From positions 1,984,001-2,048,000 of the forward strand of contig NZ_CP096980.1 of the NCBI RefSeq assembly GCF_002006355.2: a stretch of 64,000 nt of DNA. The letters run 5' to 3'. The stretch comes from Clostridium felsineum DSM 794 (GTDB taxonomy: Bacteria; Bacillota; Clostridia; Clostridiales; Clostridiaceae). Position 1 is the stretch's first letter. The number at the start of each line of letters is the position of its first letter. The notes beneath the pieces are model-generated. The model ran no database searches. It saw nothing but the letters and a program-made list of their open reading frames with translations, and was not told the DNA's origin. Made by a program: the position numbers and the translations under genes. This document shows, in pieces, positions 53,839 to 62,803 of the stretch.

Positions 53839-54387
53839 ATGTATTTTGACCAATATAAATGTCCATTTCTAAATGATGATTATTACTTTGATTACAGGTC
53901 TGAGGATGAACTATATATGAGACCTGTAAGGAGAGCACAAGCTAATATAGTAGGAGGAGCAATAGCACCTAATATTAGGGGAGTTGTTATTTTTACAGCT
54001 GTAGCTAACGGAACAGAAGTTTCTGTTGTACTTAATGGACTTCCACCATATAGACCTGCAATGGGTGGAAGACCTCAGGTTGGTCCTCATGGTTTTCATA
54101 TACATGGAATTGGAGATTGCACAAAAGGAACAGCGCTTAAACCATTTCCAAACACTGGAGAACACTGGAATCCAACTAATCAACCACATGGCAATCATGC
54201 GGGAGATTTCCCTGTAATTTTTTCGAATAACGGTTATGCCCGTATGACATTTTTTACAAACAAGTTTAGAGTTCCTCAAATTATAGGGAAATCTGTGGTG
54301 ATTCATGAAAGTCCAGATGATTATAGAACTCAGCCAGCAGGAGCATCTGGTAGAAAAATAGCATGTGGTGTTATTAGAGCATTATAA
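53839..54387 (+). CDS. sodC: Cu/Zn superoxide dismutase-family protein
   Basis: A 182-residue protein. The metal ligands are retained: GFHIHGIGDC (H87, H89), GEHWNP (H109), H117, HAGDFP (H120, D123) and VVIHESPDD. GASGRKIACGVI closes the fold. There is no signal peptide; instead a 35-residue Tyr/Asp-rich N-terminus precedes the domain, unlike exported bacterial SodC. The loop before HAGD is short. The ATG at 53839 follows GGAGGC. It would dismutate superoxide; spore-coat location, as suggested for Bacillus YojM, is only a guess. Confidence 0.88.
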   Translation: MYFDQYKCPFLNDDYYFDYRSEDELYMRPVRRAQANIVGGAIAPNIRGVVIFTAVANGTEVSVVLNGLPPYRPAMGGRPQVGPHGFHIHGIGDCTKGTALKPFPNTGEHWNPTNQPHGNHAGDFPVIFSNNGYARMTFFTNKFRVPQIIGKSVVIHESPDDYRTQPAGASGRKIACGVIRAL

Positions 54388-54400
54388 TAGAAATTCTATA

Positions 54401-54438
54401 AAGGAGTCTTCTTATTAATAATGTAAGGCTCCTTTTAA
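54401..54438 (+). terminator. Terminator after sodC
   Basis: AAGGAG-CTT pairs with AAG-CTCCTT, with T-rich tail (AAGGAGTCTT ... AAGGCTCCTTTT). Confidence 0.8.
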
Positions 54439-54499
54439 TGTTGTGTTTTAGAAAGAAAATATAGTATAATATGATTTACATATTTTAAGGAGGAAGACT

Positions 54500-55480
54500 A
54501 TGAAGTACGACATACCATTTTTACAAAAATCAAATTTAAAATTAAAAAGTAAAATCACGTACATAGTTTTAACAATTTTTATGTTAGCAATGGCAGCAGT
54601 ATTTTTCACATTAATCATGCAAAGTAGCTTTATTTTTGGATTTTTATTTGGAGTTTTCATGGCAGCTATTGGATTATTTATGGGATATTTGTTTATATAT
54701 GCTGGGCTACTAAAGAAGTTCTATATTAAAATGACAGATCAGTATTTAGAAGTGTCCATGCCATTTAAGACTAGAAAAGCATACTGGAATGAAATTTATA
54801 GCGTAGAAATATATAGGATAAATAATAATACAGCTGTATCTATTTTATTAAAGAAAGACATAGGCAAGGCGAGGAAGAGAACAGTATTTAATAATTTTAA
54901 TCAATTATATGGAATTAACCCATATTCTTTTCAAATATCATTATCGTTTTTTGAAGATATAGATTTAAAAAAATTTATAACAACAATAGAAATAAAGAGA
55001 AAAGAAAATTTTGATCCTAATATAATAGAGGAAAATATAATAGAGGACAATGATTATAAGGAGAATAAAAATAACATACTTAAGGCAGTCATAGTATCCA
55101 TTATGGTTACTCTTGTTTTAGGAGTTATTTATGGATTTCTTATATGTAATTCTAAGAAAAACTACATAGCAATACCTATGTTTGGTAGTGCAGTTATAAT
55201 AGCTGTTTTTAATAAATATTATTTAGAGAAAGCTTTTAGTTTAATAGTAAGGTTTGTAGTTGGAATAGTTTGTTTAATGCAGATTCCCATAGCAATTATT
55301 TCAGCTTGTCTATTTGAAGGTGGAGCTGATTTTAGTATTAGCTATGTTATTTATATAATTAGAGCGTACTATGAATATGTTATATACGATACAATGAAGG
55401 CATTTGGGTTTATTTTTGCAGCAGTAGTTTGTTTTGGTATTGGTTTCTTTGCTGGACGAATTAGCATAAGTAAGAAATAA
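54500..55480 (+). CDS. Hypothetical multi-helix membrane protein
   Basis: A 326-residue protein with two N-terminal helices (about 20-70), a soluble segment of about 110 residues, then four further helices to the end. The soluble part (YLEVSMPFKTRKAYWNEIYS) looks like the bacterial PH-like folds found in small membrane proteins, but this is uncertain. AAGGAGGAA precedes the ATG. It is a single-gene unit. No function is proposed. Confidence 0.65.
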   Translation: MKYDIPFLQKSNLKLKSKITYIVLTIFMLAMAAVFFTLIMQSSFIFGFLFGVFMAAIGLFMGYLFIYAGLLKKFYIKMTDQYLEVSMPFKTRKAYWNEIYSVEIYRINNNTAVSILLKKDIGKARKRTVFNNFNQLYGINPYSFQISLSFFEDIDLKKFITTIEIKRKENFDPNIIEENIIEDNDYKENKNNILKAVIVSIMVTLVLGVIYGFLICNSKKNYIAIPMFGSAVIIAVFNKYYLEKAFSLIVRFVVGIVCLMQIPIAIISACLFEGGADFSISYVIYIIRAYYEYVIYDTMKAFGFIFAAVVCFGIGFFAGRISISKK

Positions 55481-55578
55481 AATATATTACAAACAAGCTT
55501 TTATGCATAAATAATAAAGCATTAGTTATTAAAAAATGTTTTAGGTTTTAAAAGTTATTAATTAAAATGATTATAGGG

Positions 55579-55610
55579 GCTGGTATTATATATCAGCTTT
55601 TGTTTTGTTA
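55579..55610 (+). terminator. Terminator upstream of the B12 riboswitch
   Basis: GCTGGTAT/ATATCAGC with a 3-nt loop and TTTTGTTTTG. It ends the preceding gene's transcript. Confidence 0.8.
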
Positions 55611-55713
55611 TTTATATACAATTGTATTTCTATGGTTTATATGGTAGCATATAAAGTATTAAGATTATATTAAAATTTAATAGAAAAAGAATATAAAAAT
55701 TTTAGTGTACTGC

Positions 55714-55883
55714 TAGAATTTGTGGGTTCAACTAAATTTTTTAGTTGATTAAAAAGGAATCAGGTTAAAATCCTGAGCGGTCCCGCCACTGTAAGAAAGG
55801 AGTTTAAGTACAATAGGTCACTGGGAAACTGGGAAGACGTACTTAAATTATGATTTTCAAGCCAGGAGACTTGCCATATTCTA
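55714..55883 (+). ncRNA. Cobalamin riboswitch
   Basis: The conserved core is clear: AATCAGGT, TCCTGAGCGGTCCCGCCACT, GGTCACTGGGAAACTGGGAAG and the B12 box AGCCAGGAGACTTGCC (55860-55875). TAGAAT (55714) and ATTCTA (55878) close the P1 stem. It precedes the cobalt transporter and cobalamin synthesis genes, so adenosylcobalamin should reduce their expression. A terminator follows at 55954-55984. Confidence 0.95.
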
Positions 55884-55918
55884 TTATATTTTTTCTACGA
55901 GCGATAGGAGGAATAGTC

Positions 55919-55954
55919 ATGAAATGTAATTATATAATTACTATATGCATATGA
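55919..55954 (+). CDS. Possible 11-residue leader peptide
   Basis: ATG at 55919 lies eight bases after AGGAGG, a perfect ribosome site, and the frame encodes MKCNYIITICI before TGA at 55952. It is between the riboswitch and its terminator, and its stop directly abuts the terminator stem. Ribosome movement here could affect folding. It may be a chance ORF. Confidence 0.35.
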   Translation: MKCNYIITICI

Positions 55955-55987
55955 CCTTTTAACGTTTAGTTGAGGGTTTTTTTTATT
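55954..55987 (+). terminator. Riboswitch expression-platform terminator
   Basis: ACCTTTTAAC pairs with GTTGAGGGT (one bulge, G-T pairs) and is followed by eight T, 30 bp before cbiM. Confidence 0.75.
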
Positions 55988-56014
55988 TTACATAAATTAA
56001 AGGGAGTGTTTTAT

Positions 56015-56695
56015 ATGCATATAGAAGACGGTATATTATCATCAGCAGCATGGGGAACCTGGTATGCTGCATCAGCTTTATTTGTTATTCCAGGTGTAAG
56101 AGAAATAAAGAAAAGATCAGAGAAAAATTTATACTATAAACCATTTTTATCAATGGTTGGCGTGGGGGTTTTTGTAATATCCTGCATGCATATACCTGTT
56201 CCTGTGACAGGATCCTGTTCTCATCCCTGTGGAACACCGCTGGCAGCTATATTAATAGGACCTTTAGCTACTACTGTTATAACAGCAATAGCTCTGCTGT
56301 TTCAAGCTCTGTTTTTGGGACATGGAGGTATAACAACTATTGGAGCAAACAATATTTCAATGGGAATAGCAGGAGGGTTATCTGGATATGCTATGTTCAA
56401 GCTTTTAAAGAAATTTAATGCACCTTTGTGGTTAGCAGCTGGAATGGCAGGTTTTGTTGGAGATATTGTCACATATTTAGTAAGTGCATTAGAACTAGCA
56501 ATAAGTTTGCATGGACATACATCTATATTCAAGCAGTGGATGATATTTTTTATGGGATACGGTCCAACACAAATTCCACTAGCCATTGCAGAAGGAATTT
56601 TCACTGCAGCAATAATAAAGATAATGCTTAAAAGAAGACCAGATATTTTAAACAGTTCTATGAGTAACATAATAGGGAGGAGTAAAGATGAATAG
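56015..56695 (+). CDS. cbiM: Cobalt ECF transporter membrane component CbiM
   Basis: A 226-residue membrane protein. The N-terminal MHIEDGIL provides the His residues that coordinate the metal, and the family blocks HIPVPVTGSCSHP and GHGGITTIGANNISMGI are present. It is the substrate-binding subunit of the CbiMNQO cobalt importer. The ATG at 56015 after AAAGGGAG is used, since the mature N-terminus must be MHI. It overlaps cbiN by eight bases. Confidence 0.95.
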   Translation: MHIEDGILSSAAWGTWYAASALFVIPGVREIKKRSEKNLYYKPFLSMVGVGVFVISCMHIPVPVTGSCSHPCGTPLAAILIGPLATTVITAIALLFQALFLGHGGITTIGANNISMGIAGGLSGYAMFKLLKKFNAPLWLAAGMAGFVGDIVTYLVSALELAISLHGHTSIFKQWMIFFMGYGPTQIPLAIAEGIFTAAIIKIMLKRRPDILNSSMSNIIGRSKDE

Positions 56696-56999
56696 TAAAA
56701 ATCAAGTTAAGTGGCTAGATAGTTTTACAAAAACCCTATTAGGAATAATGCTTGTAATTCTTATATTTATTTTTATATCTGGTAAATATATGGATATGCA
56801 TAAAATGGAGGCATCTGGTACTGATGATAAGGTTAATTCTATGGCATCAGGAAAGCATCATCCATTTATAGAACTTCCAGGGGATGCAGAAGTAGGAGCT
56901 TTTTCAGTTGTTAATTTTTTTGCAGGAATTATTATAGGACATCACTGGGAAAAGTTATTTGGAAAATCAAAAGAAGAAAATGTTCAGGAGAAAGCTTAA
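56688..56999 (+). CDS. cbiN: Cobalt transporter accessory protein CbiN
   Basis: A 103-residue protein with two helices, near residues 14-31 and 68-85, and an extracellular loop containing FIELPGDAEVGAFSV. The pattern FSVVNFFAGIIIGHHWEKLFG is typical of CbiN, the small component needed by CbiM. It overlaps cbiM and is directly followed by cbiQ. Confidence 0.92.
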   Translation: MNSKNQVKWLDSFTKTLLGIMLVILIFIFISGKYMDMHKMEASGTDDKVNSMASGKHHPFIELPGDAEVGAFSVVNFFAGIIIGHHWEKLFGKSKEENVQEKA

Positions 57000-57773
57000 A
57001 TGAGTCTTTTGGAATTTAAAAATACAGCTGAAGTAGAAAGTTTCGTTCATAGGTTTGATGGAAGAGTGAAAACTATTATATTCTTTATAGGTATAATAAC
57101 AGTAGTAATGCTTTCAAAATGGTATGTCATTTTAAGTTTCTGGATTTTTTCATTATTATTGTTTTTTAGTGCAGGAATTAATATGAAAAAACTTATCCAT
57201 AGATTATCTATGCCAGCTTTAATGGCAGTCATTGTTTTTGTAAATGTAAGTTTTACTAATGGAAGTCACTGCATTTATACCTTAAACCTTGGATTTAAGC
57301 TTAATATTTATTTAGAAGGATTACAGTTTGGTAGTATAGTCTTTCTTAGAGTAATTGCAGCAGTTACTCTAGGATATTTACTTATTTATACTACTCCTAT
57401 GACAGAAATTCTTGAAACTTTAAGGATATTAAAAGTGCCTACTACCATTATAGATATAGCTAATATGATGTATAGATATCTTTTTATAATAGAAGAAGTA
57501 AGAGATAACATGAATAGAGCTCAAATATGCCGAATGGGCAAAAATGCTTCTCCTTATAAAAGACTAATAGATTCAGGAAAAACCGCAGCCTACGTACTAA
57601 TTAAATCATTAGATAAGAGTACATCCATATATAAAGCAATGATTTCAAGAGGCTACAATGCAGAGACGACGCACTTTACTTTTTTTCGTGAAAAGATAAG
57701 GTTTCAGGATAAAGTTTTTATAATATTAGCCATAGCATTTATAGCCATAGAAATTATAGCTAATCAAATGTGA
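57000..57773 (+). CDS. cbiQ: ECF transporter transmembrane protein CbiQ
   Basis: A 257-residue membrane protein with about five helices. RMGKNASPYKRL and AMISRGYNAET are the two Ala-Arg-Gly-type coupling helices that contact the CbiO ATPase. The ATG directly follows the cbiN stop. Its last codons (NQM and stop) lie inside the first copy of a 101-bp repeat, and 240 bp, mostly repeat, separate it from cbiO. Confidence 0.93.
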   Translation: MSLLEFKNTAEVESFVHRFDGRVKTIIFFIGIITVVMLSKWYVILSFWIFSLLLFFSAGINMKKLIHRLSMPALMAVIVFVNVSFTNGSHCIYTLNLGFKLNIYLEGLQFGSIVFLRVIAAVTLGYLLIYTTPMTEILETLRILKVPTTIIDIANMMYRYLFIIEEVRDNMNRAQICRMGKNASPYKRLIDSGKTAAYVLIKSLDKSTSIYKAMISRGYNAETTHFTFFREKIRFQDKVFIILAIAFIAIEIIANQM

Positions 57774-57985
57774 AACTAAAGCTATATTTGTACAGATTAT
57801 AGAAAGCACCAACTATAATTGGACAAAGATAGCTTAAAGTTGAACTTGAGTTAGCTAGTGTCAATCAAATGTGAAACTAAAGCTATATTTGTACAGATTA
57901 TAGAAAGCACCAACTATAATTGGACAAAGATAGCTTAAAGTTGAACTTGACTTAACTAGTGTCAATAAGATGTGAAATAAGCTGT
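57762..57985 (+). repeat. 101-bp hairpin-forming tandem repeat between cbiQ and cbiO
   Basis: Two nearly identical 101-bp units (57762-57862 and 57863-57963), then a degenerate start of a third (AATAAGATGTGAAATAAGCT). They differ at GAGTTAGCTAG versus GACTTAACTAG. Each unit holds a long hairpin: AAGCTATATTTGT pairs with ACAAAGATAGCTT and, inside it, ATTATAG with CTATAAT (57779-57835 and 57880-57936). The first unit begins in the last codons of cbiQ. I see no coding frame. Confidence 0.9.
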
Positions 57986-58016
57986 ACCCATATTTAAATT
58001 TAAGGTGGTTAAAACA

Positions 58017-58850
58017 ATGCAAATAAGTATTAAAGATGTAAGCTACATTTATAGTGACGGTTTTAAAGCGCTTAATAACATTAATATAGATATAGAAAAA
58101 GGGGAAAGAGTAGCTATTTTAGGGCCTAATGGAGCAGGAAAATCCACCTTGTTTAATATGCTTAATGGAATAATAACTCCATCTTGTGGAATAGTTGAAA
58201 TAAATGGGCTTAGTACTTTGAATAAGAAAAATTTGAACTTAGTACGTGAAACAGTTGGAATGGTATTTCAAGATTCAGATGACCAACTATTTAATTCAAG
58301 TGTAATGCAAGAAATAGCTTATGGTTTGATGAACATGAAACTTCAGGAAAAAGAAATTGAAGAAAGAACAAAGTGGGCGCTTAAAATTGTAGATATGGAA
58401 GGTACTGAAAAGAGAAGTCCTCACAACTTGAGTGGAGGGCAAAAAAAGAAAATAGCTCTTGCTAGTGTTTTATCTATGAGACCACAAGTTTTAGTATTGG
58501 ATGAACCTACAGTATCACTAGACCCAAGGGGAACAATAAAGCTTGTAAAACTTCTTAATGAAATAAATAAAGAAATGGGAATCACAATTATATTTTCCAC
58601 ACATGATATGGATATTGTACCGCTTTTAGCAGACAAAATATATGTATTAGATGAAGGAAGAGTAATTTTAGGTGGAAGTACAAATGAGGTATTCAACAAT
58701 AAAAATATACTTAGAAATATAAATTTAAGGCTTCCAAGAGCGGCACATCTAAGTGAAATTTTGCAGAAGGATGGCTATCTTGAGTTTGAAAAATTACCGC
58801 TTACTCTAGGTGCTGTAAGGGGAGAAATTAAAAATTTTAGGAGGGATTAG
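58017..58850 (+). CDS. cbiO: Cobalt ECF transporter ATPase CbiO
   Basis: A 277-residue ABC ATPase. GPNGAGKST (Walker A, about 40-48), VFQDSDDQLF (Q-loop), NLSGGQKKKIA (signature) and VLVLDEPTVSLDP (Walker B) are intact. It powers the CbiMNQ module. The ATG at 58017 is preferred to the GTG at 58005, which overlaps the AAGGTGG ribosome site. The cobD gene follows with no gap. Confidence 0.94.
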   Translation: MQISIKDVSYIYSDGFKALNNINIDIEKGERVAILGPNGAGKSTLFNMLNGIITPSCGIVEINGLSTLNKKNLNLVRETVGMVFQDSDDQLFNSSVMQEIAYGLMNMKLQEKEIEERTKWALKIVDMEGTEKRSPHNLSGGQKKKIALASVLSMRPQVLVLDEPTVSLDPRGTIKLVKLLNEINKEMGITIIFSTHDMDIVPLLADKIYVLDEGRVILGGSTNEVFNNKNILRNINLRLPRAAHLSEILQKDGYLEFEKLPLTLGAVRGEIKNFRRD

Positions 58851-59906
58851 ATGATTCACGGTGGAGATATTTACACAGAAGGTGTTTTTAAAGGAAAAGA
58901 GCTCATAGATTATAGCTCTAATATAAATCCATTAGGTGTTCCTAAAACTTTTTTAAGTAATATAAATGAGGCAGTAAAAAATCTAGAAGTATACCCAGAT
59001 GTGAGTTATAGGAAAATAAATAAAAGCATAGAAAATTATCTAAAAATAAAAAATATGGGTATAGTACTTGGAAACGGGGCTTCAGAGATAATTGAACTCT
59101 CAGTAAGTCTTTTTAAAAGAATTTTAATAGTAGTTCCATCCTATATAGAATACGAAATTAATGCTAGAAGACATAATGTAGATATTATATATTCTTATTT
59201 AAATAATGATATGGATATTGATTATGAAGATATAATGTCTAAACTTAAAGATGTAGAGGCCATTATAATAGGAAATCCAAATAACCCTAATGGTGGAATA
59301 ATAAATAAAGATAAATTTAAATACATATTGAATTTTGCGGAGAAAAATAAGAAGACAATTATTATAGATGAAGCTTTTGTTGAATTTACAGGAAACACGA
59401 ATTTCAGTTTTACACAGGAAGCAGAACAATATAACTGTTTGTTTATAATAAGAGCTATGACAAAATTTTTTGCAATGCCTGGAATAAGATTTGGATATGG
59501 AATAACGAAAAACAAGGAAATCATAAATAAAATAAAGGAAAAACAAAATCCTTGGAATATAAATTGTTTTGCTGAAATAGCAGCAATTAAATGCTTAAGT
59601 GATAAAAAATATATTGAAGAATCTCTTTTATGGATTAAGAGTGCAAGGGGAAATTTTATAAATGAGCTTCATGATATAAGTTTTATAGAAAAGGTATTTT
59701 ATCCACATGCAAATTTTGTACTCATAAAGCTTAAAAAAATAACAGGGGAAACGCTTTATGAACTTTTATTACAAGAGGGCTTTGTAATAAGACGAGCAGA
59801 AAATTTTAAGGGACTTGATGATAGCTTTGTCAGATTTGCTATAAAGGATGATAGGTTAAATGAAAGCTTTATAAAAGTTCTTAAGGGTGTGGAAGGTAAA
59901 ATATGA
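58851..59906 (+). CDS. cobD: L-threonine-O-3-phosphate decarboxylase CobD
   Basis: A 351-residue PLP enzyme of the histidinol-phosphate aminotransferase-like class. DYSSNINPLGVP, GNGASEIIEL, GNPNNPNGG, IIDEAFVEF and RAMTKFFAMPGIRFGYG (PLP lysine) are present. In the cobalamin pathway it makes the aminopropanol-P linker; the neighbours pduX (threonine kinase), cobT and cbi genes make this more likely than HisC. It overlaps cbiG by four bases. Confidence 0.9.
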   Translation: MIHGGDIYTEGVFKGKELIDYSSNINPLGVPKTFLSNINEAVKNLEVYPDVSYRKINKSIENYLKIKNMGIVLGNGASEIIELSVSLFKRILIVVPSYIEYEINARRHNVDIIYSYLNNDMDIDYEDIMSKLKDVEAIIIGNPNNPNGGIINKDKFKYILNFAEKNKKTIIIDEAFVEFTGNTNFSFTQEAEQYNCLFIIRAMTKFFAMPGIRFGYGITKNKEIINKIKEKQNPWNINCFAEIAAIKCLSDKKYIEESLLWIKSARGNFINELHDISFIEKVFYPHANFVLIKLKKITGETLYELLLQEGFVIRRAENFKGLDDSFVRFAIKDDRLNESFIKVLKGVEGKI

Positions 59907-60883
59907 GAACAGCACTTATAAGTTTAAATAGTTATGGAGACCAAATTGGAGAAAAGTTAAAGAAGGCTATGGCAATTGACATATATTCAAAAAATCATAT
60001 TGAAAATTTTAAAATAAAGGATCTTACAGGTAGGCTTATGAAGGAATACGATGCTCTGATTTTTGCGGCATCTACAGGAATAGCAGTTAGAGCTATTGCT
60101 CCTTTTATAAAAAGTAAAACTGAAGATCCAGCTGTAATTGTAGTGGATGTACTCTCAAAATTTACAATAAGTCTTTTAAGTGGTCATATAGGTGGAGCAA
60201 ATGCTTTAACCTTAAAAGTATCAACAATATTAGCTTCAACTCCAGTAATAACAACAGCTACAGATAACCTTAAAATAAAAGCTCCAGATATTATTGCAAA
60301 AGAGAATGGACTTATAATAGATAATCTAAAAAAAATGAAAGACATATCAGTTCTTTTAGTGGCATCTAAAAAGGTTGCTTTTATAGATGAAGAAAATTTG
60401 ATTGATATACAAGAAGGCTACACAAGTGATTTAAATGCAGAGGGTAAGGTCTATGTCACAAATAAATTGATGACTTTGAAGAATAATGAACTAAAGCTTA
60501 TACGAAAAAATATTGTTTTAGGTATAGGATGTAGGAAAAATTATGATGTAGATAATATGCGAAATATAGTTTTAGAAAAATTAAAGGAGTTTTATATAGA
60601 TAAAAGGGCTGTTAGAATTGTAGCTTCAATAGATGTTAAAGCAGAAGAAAAGGCGATTATTTCTCTAAGTGATTATCTAAATGCTCAATTTGTAACATTT
60701 ACTAAAGAAGATATAAAAACAGTAGAAGATATGTATGAAGGCAGCGAATTTGTACAAAAAAATGTTGGAGTAAAATCTGTATGTGAACCTTCAGTAAAGC
60801 TTTCAGGTGGAGAAATACTTTTCCCTAAGATGAAGATAAATGGTATGACTTTGTGCATAGGAAAATTAGAGGAAAAGTTATGA
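59903..60883 (+). CDS. cbiG: Cobalt-precorrin-5A hydrolase CbiG
   Basis: A 326-residue protein of the anaerobic pathway. The N-terminal half carries YDALIFAASTGIAVRAIAPF and LSGHIGGANALT; the C-terminal half has VLGIGCRKN and ASIDVKAEEKA, as in CbiG. It opens the lactone ring of cobalt-precorrin-5A, releasing acetaldehyde. The start ATG overlaps the cobD stop and its stop overlaps pduX. Confidence 0.92.
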   Translation: MRTALISLNSYGDQIGEKLKKAMAIDIYSKNHIENFKIKDLTGRLMKEYDALIFAASTGIAVRAIAPFIKSKTEDPAVIVVDVLSKFTISLLSGHIGGANALTLKVSTILASTPVITTATDNLKIKAPDIIAKENGLIIDNLKKMKDISVLLVASKKVAFIDEENLIDIQEGYTSDLNAEGKVYVTNKLMTLKNNELKLIRKNIVLGIGCRKNYDVDNMRNIVLEKLKEFYIDKRAVRIVASIDVKAEEKAIISLSDYLNAQFVTFTKEDIKTVEDMYEGSEFVQKNVGVKSVCEPSVKLSGGEILFPKMKINGMTLCIGKLEEKL

Positions 60884-61752
60884 AAGCACGAGCAAGATAT
60901 CCAGCGAGTTTTGGAGAATTAGTACAAGGAAGAAATCAGGGAATGGATATACTAATTTCATGTCCTGTTAACTTATTTACTGAAGTAACCTTGTTTGAAA
61001 GTAAAGAAAAAAGGCAGCAAAATAATTTTAAAAGTATTAAGTTTTTACATAACATTTTAACTAGATGGGGATTAGAAGAATACATAGATGATTTAGATAT
61101 TATAGTGAATTCAAATATTCCAAGAGGAAAGGGCTTTGCTAGCAGTACTGCAGATTTGAGTGCTCTATATTATGCGCTTTTGGACTTTTATGGAAGACAA
61201 TTTAATGAAAAAGAATTGATTGAAGAATGTATAAAAATAGAGCCTACAGATAGTATAATATTTGATAAATTAACTGTATTTGATTATAAAAAAGGTACTT
61301 ATAAGAGAGCTCTTGGAGAGTATCCTAAGCTTTACATTTTGGCCTTTGAAGGCAGAAAAATAATTGATACTATAAGCTTTAATAAGAGAAAATTGAAAAA
61401 AGCTGAAGAAGTTGGAGATTTGATTGATAAGGTAAAGGCTTCTCTTAAGGTAAATAATATAGAAGATATTGCTTTAGCTTCAACTGAAAGTATTATTAGA
61501 AATAAAGCTAGACTTAATTATGAAATTTTAGACGAAATTCTTAGGCTTAAGGATAATACTTTTGGGCTTGGAATTTTGGGAGCTCATAGTGGAGACGCTC
61601 TTGGAATAATTTATGATAGTAAAAAGGCAAGAGAAAAAGCAATGGAAAAAGTTTTTAATATAAGGGGCTATAAAATATACAAACTTGAAACATTATTAAA
61701 ACATGAAATGAATTGGGGGATAAGTAATGAATACTATGGAATTAATAAATAA
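60880..61752 (+). CDS. pduX: L-threonine kinase (PduX-type GHMP kinase)
   Basis: A 290-residue GHMP-superfamily kinase. ASFGELVQG near the N-terminus and PRGKGFASSTADLSA (ATP loop) are the key motifs. PduX makes threonine-3-P, the substrate for CobD encoded just upstream, so the pair supplies the nucleotide-loop linker. The ATG at 60880 overlaps the cbiG stop by four bases; a longer start inside cbiG is less likely. It overlaps cobT by 26 bases. Confidence 0.88.
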   Translation: MKARARYPASFGELVQGRNQGMDILISCPVNLFTEVTLFESKEKRQQNNFKSIKFLHNILTRWGLEEYIDDLDIIVNSNIPRGKGFASSTADLSALYYALLDFYGRQFNEKELIEECIKIEPTDSIIFDKLTVFDYKKGTYKRALGEYPKLYILAFEGRKIIDTISFNKRKLKKAEEVGDLIDKVKASLKVNNIEDIALASTESIIRNKARLNYEILDEILRLKDNTFGLGILGAHSGDALGIIYDSKKAREKAMEKVFNIRGYKIYKLETLLKHEMNWGISNEYYGINK

Positions 61753-62785
61753 AATTCATGGATTAAATACTGAGGCTATGGACATAATTCAAAAAAGGTT
61801 AAATAACTTAACTAAGCCGCTAGGAAGTCTAGGGACTTTAGAGGATATAGTAAAAAGACTTGGAGGTATAACAGGAGATGAATTTCCTTCAGTTAAAAAT
61901 AAAACAGTTATTATAATGTGTGCTGATAATGGTGTTACAGATGAAAAGGTGAGTTCTTGTCCTAAAAGTGTTACAGCCACAGTTACAGAGAATTTTACAA
62001 AGGGCTTTACGGGAATAAATGTGTTTACAAGGCATGTTGGTGCAGATATAAAGGTTATAGATATAGGTGTAGATGCAGACATAGATATAGATGGAGTAAT
62101 AAATAAAAAGATAAGAAAAGGTACAAGTAATATGGCAAAAGGACCTGCAATGACTAGAGAAGAGGCGTTAAAGGGGCTCACAATAGGAATTGAAACAGTG
62201 AAAGAACTTAAGGATAAAGGTGTGAATTTACTTGGAACAGGAGAAATGGGAATAGGAAATACCACAACCAGTAGCGCAGTAGCATCAGTATTAACTGGCT
62301 CAGATGTGGAGAAAATGGTTGGTATAGGCTCAGGACTTACAAAAGAAGCCTTTAAAAATAAAATTGAAATTGTAAAAAGGTCCATAGAAATAAATAAACC
62401 TGATAAAGACGATCCTATTGATGTTTTAAGAAAAGTTGGTGGCTTTGATATAGCGGGGCTTGCAGGATGCTTTTTAGGAGCAGCAATATATAGACTGCCT
62501 ATAGTTATTGATGGTTTTATATCAGCAGCTGCGGCACTTTTAGCAGTTAAAATAAATCCTGTGGTTAGAGAGTTTTTAATTCCATCTCACGGGTCAGCAG
62601 AACCGGGAAGTACATGGATTATGGAAGAGCTGAAATTAGAGCCAATGTTAAACTTAAAAATGAGATTAGGTGAAGGTACAGGTGCAGCGTTGGCTTTTCA
62701 ATTAATAGATATGGCGGTTTTTTCTTATGTCGAAATGGGAACCTTTCAAAAAGCTGAGATAGAACCATACAAACCATTAAAATAA
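61727..62785 (+). CDS. cobT: Nicotinate-nucleotide:dimethylbenzimidazole phosphoribosyltransferase
   Basis: A 352-residue enzyme that makes alpha-ribazole-5'-P for the lower ligand of cobalamin. KPLGSLGTLED, CADNGVTDEKVSSCP, TGEMGIGNTTTSSA and SHGSAEPGS are family blocks. GGGGGA precedes the ATG. The lower base is not defined here: no bza or bluB gene is in the window. Confidence 0.95.
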   Translation: MNTMELINKIHGLNTEAMDIIQKRLNNLTKPLGSLGTLEDIVKRLGGITGDEFPSVKNKTVIIMCADNGVTDEKVSSCPKSVTATVTENFTKGFTGINVFTRHVGADIKVIDIGVDADIDIDGVINKKIRKGTSNMAKGPAMTREEALKGLTIGIETVKELKDKGVNLLGTGEMGIGNTTTSSAVASVLTGSDVEKMVGIGSGLTKEAFKNKIEIVKRSIEINKPDKDDPIDVLRKVGGFDIAGLAGCFLGAAIYRLPIVIDGFISAAAALLAVKINPVVREFLIPSHGSAEPGSTWIMEELKLEPMLNLKMRLGEGTGAALAFQLIDMAVFSYVEMGTFQKAEIEPYKPLK

Positions 62786-62803
62786 TATATGGAGTGATTT
62801 TTT

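Noticed and set aside
57762..57985. CRISPR array
   Set aside because: The units are 101 bp, adjacent with no spacers, and only two are complete. No cas genes are present.
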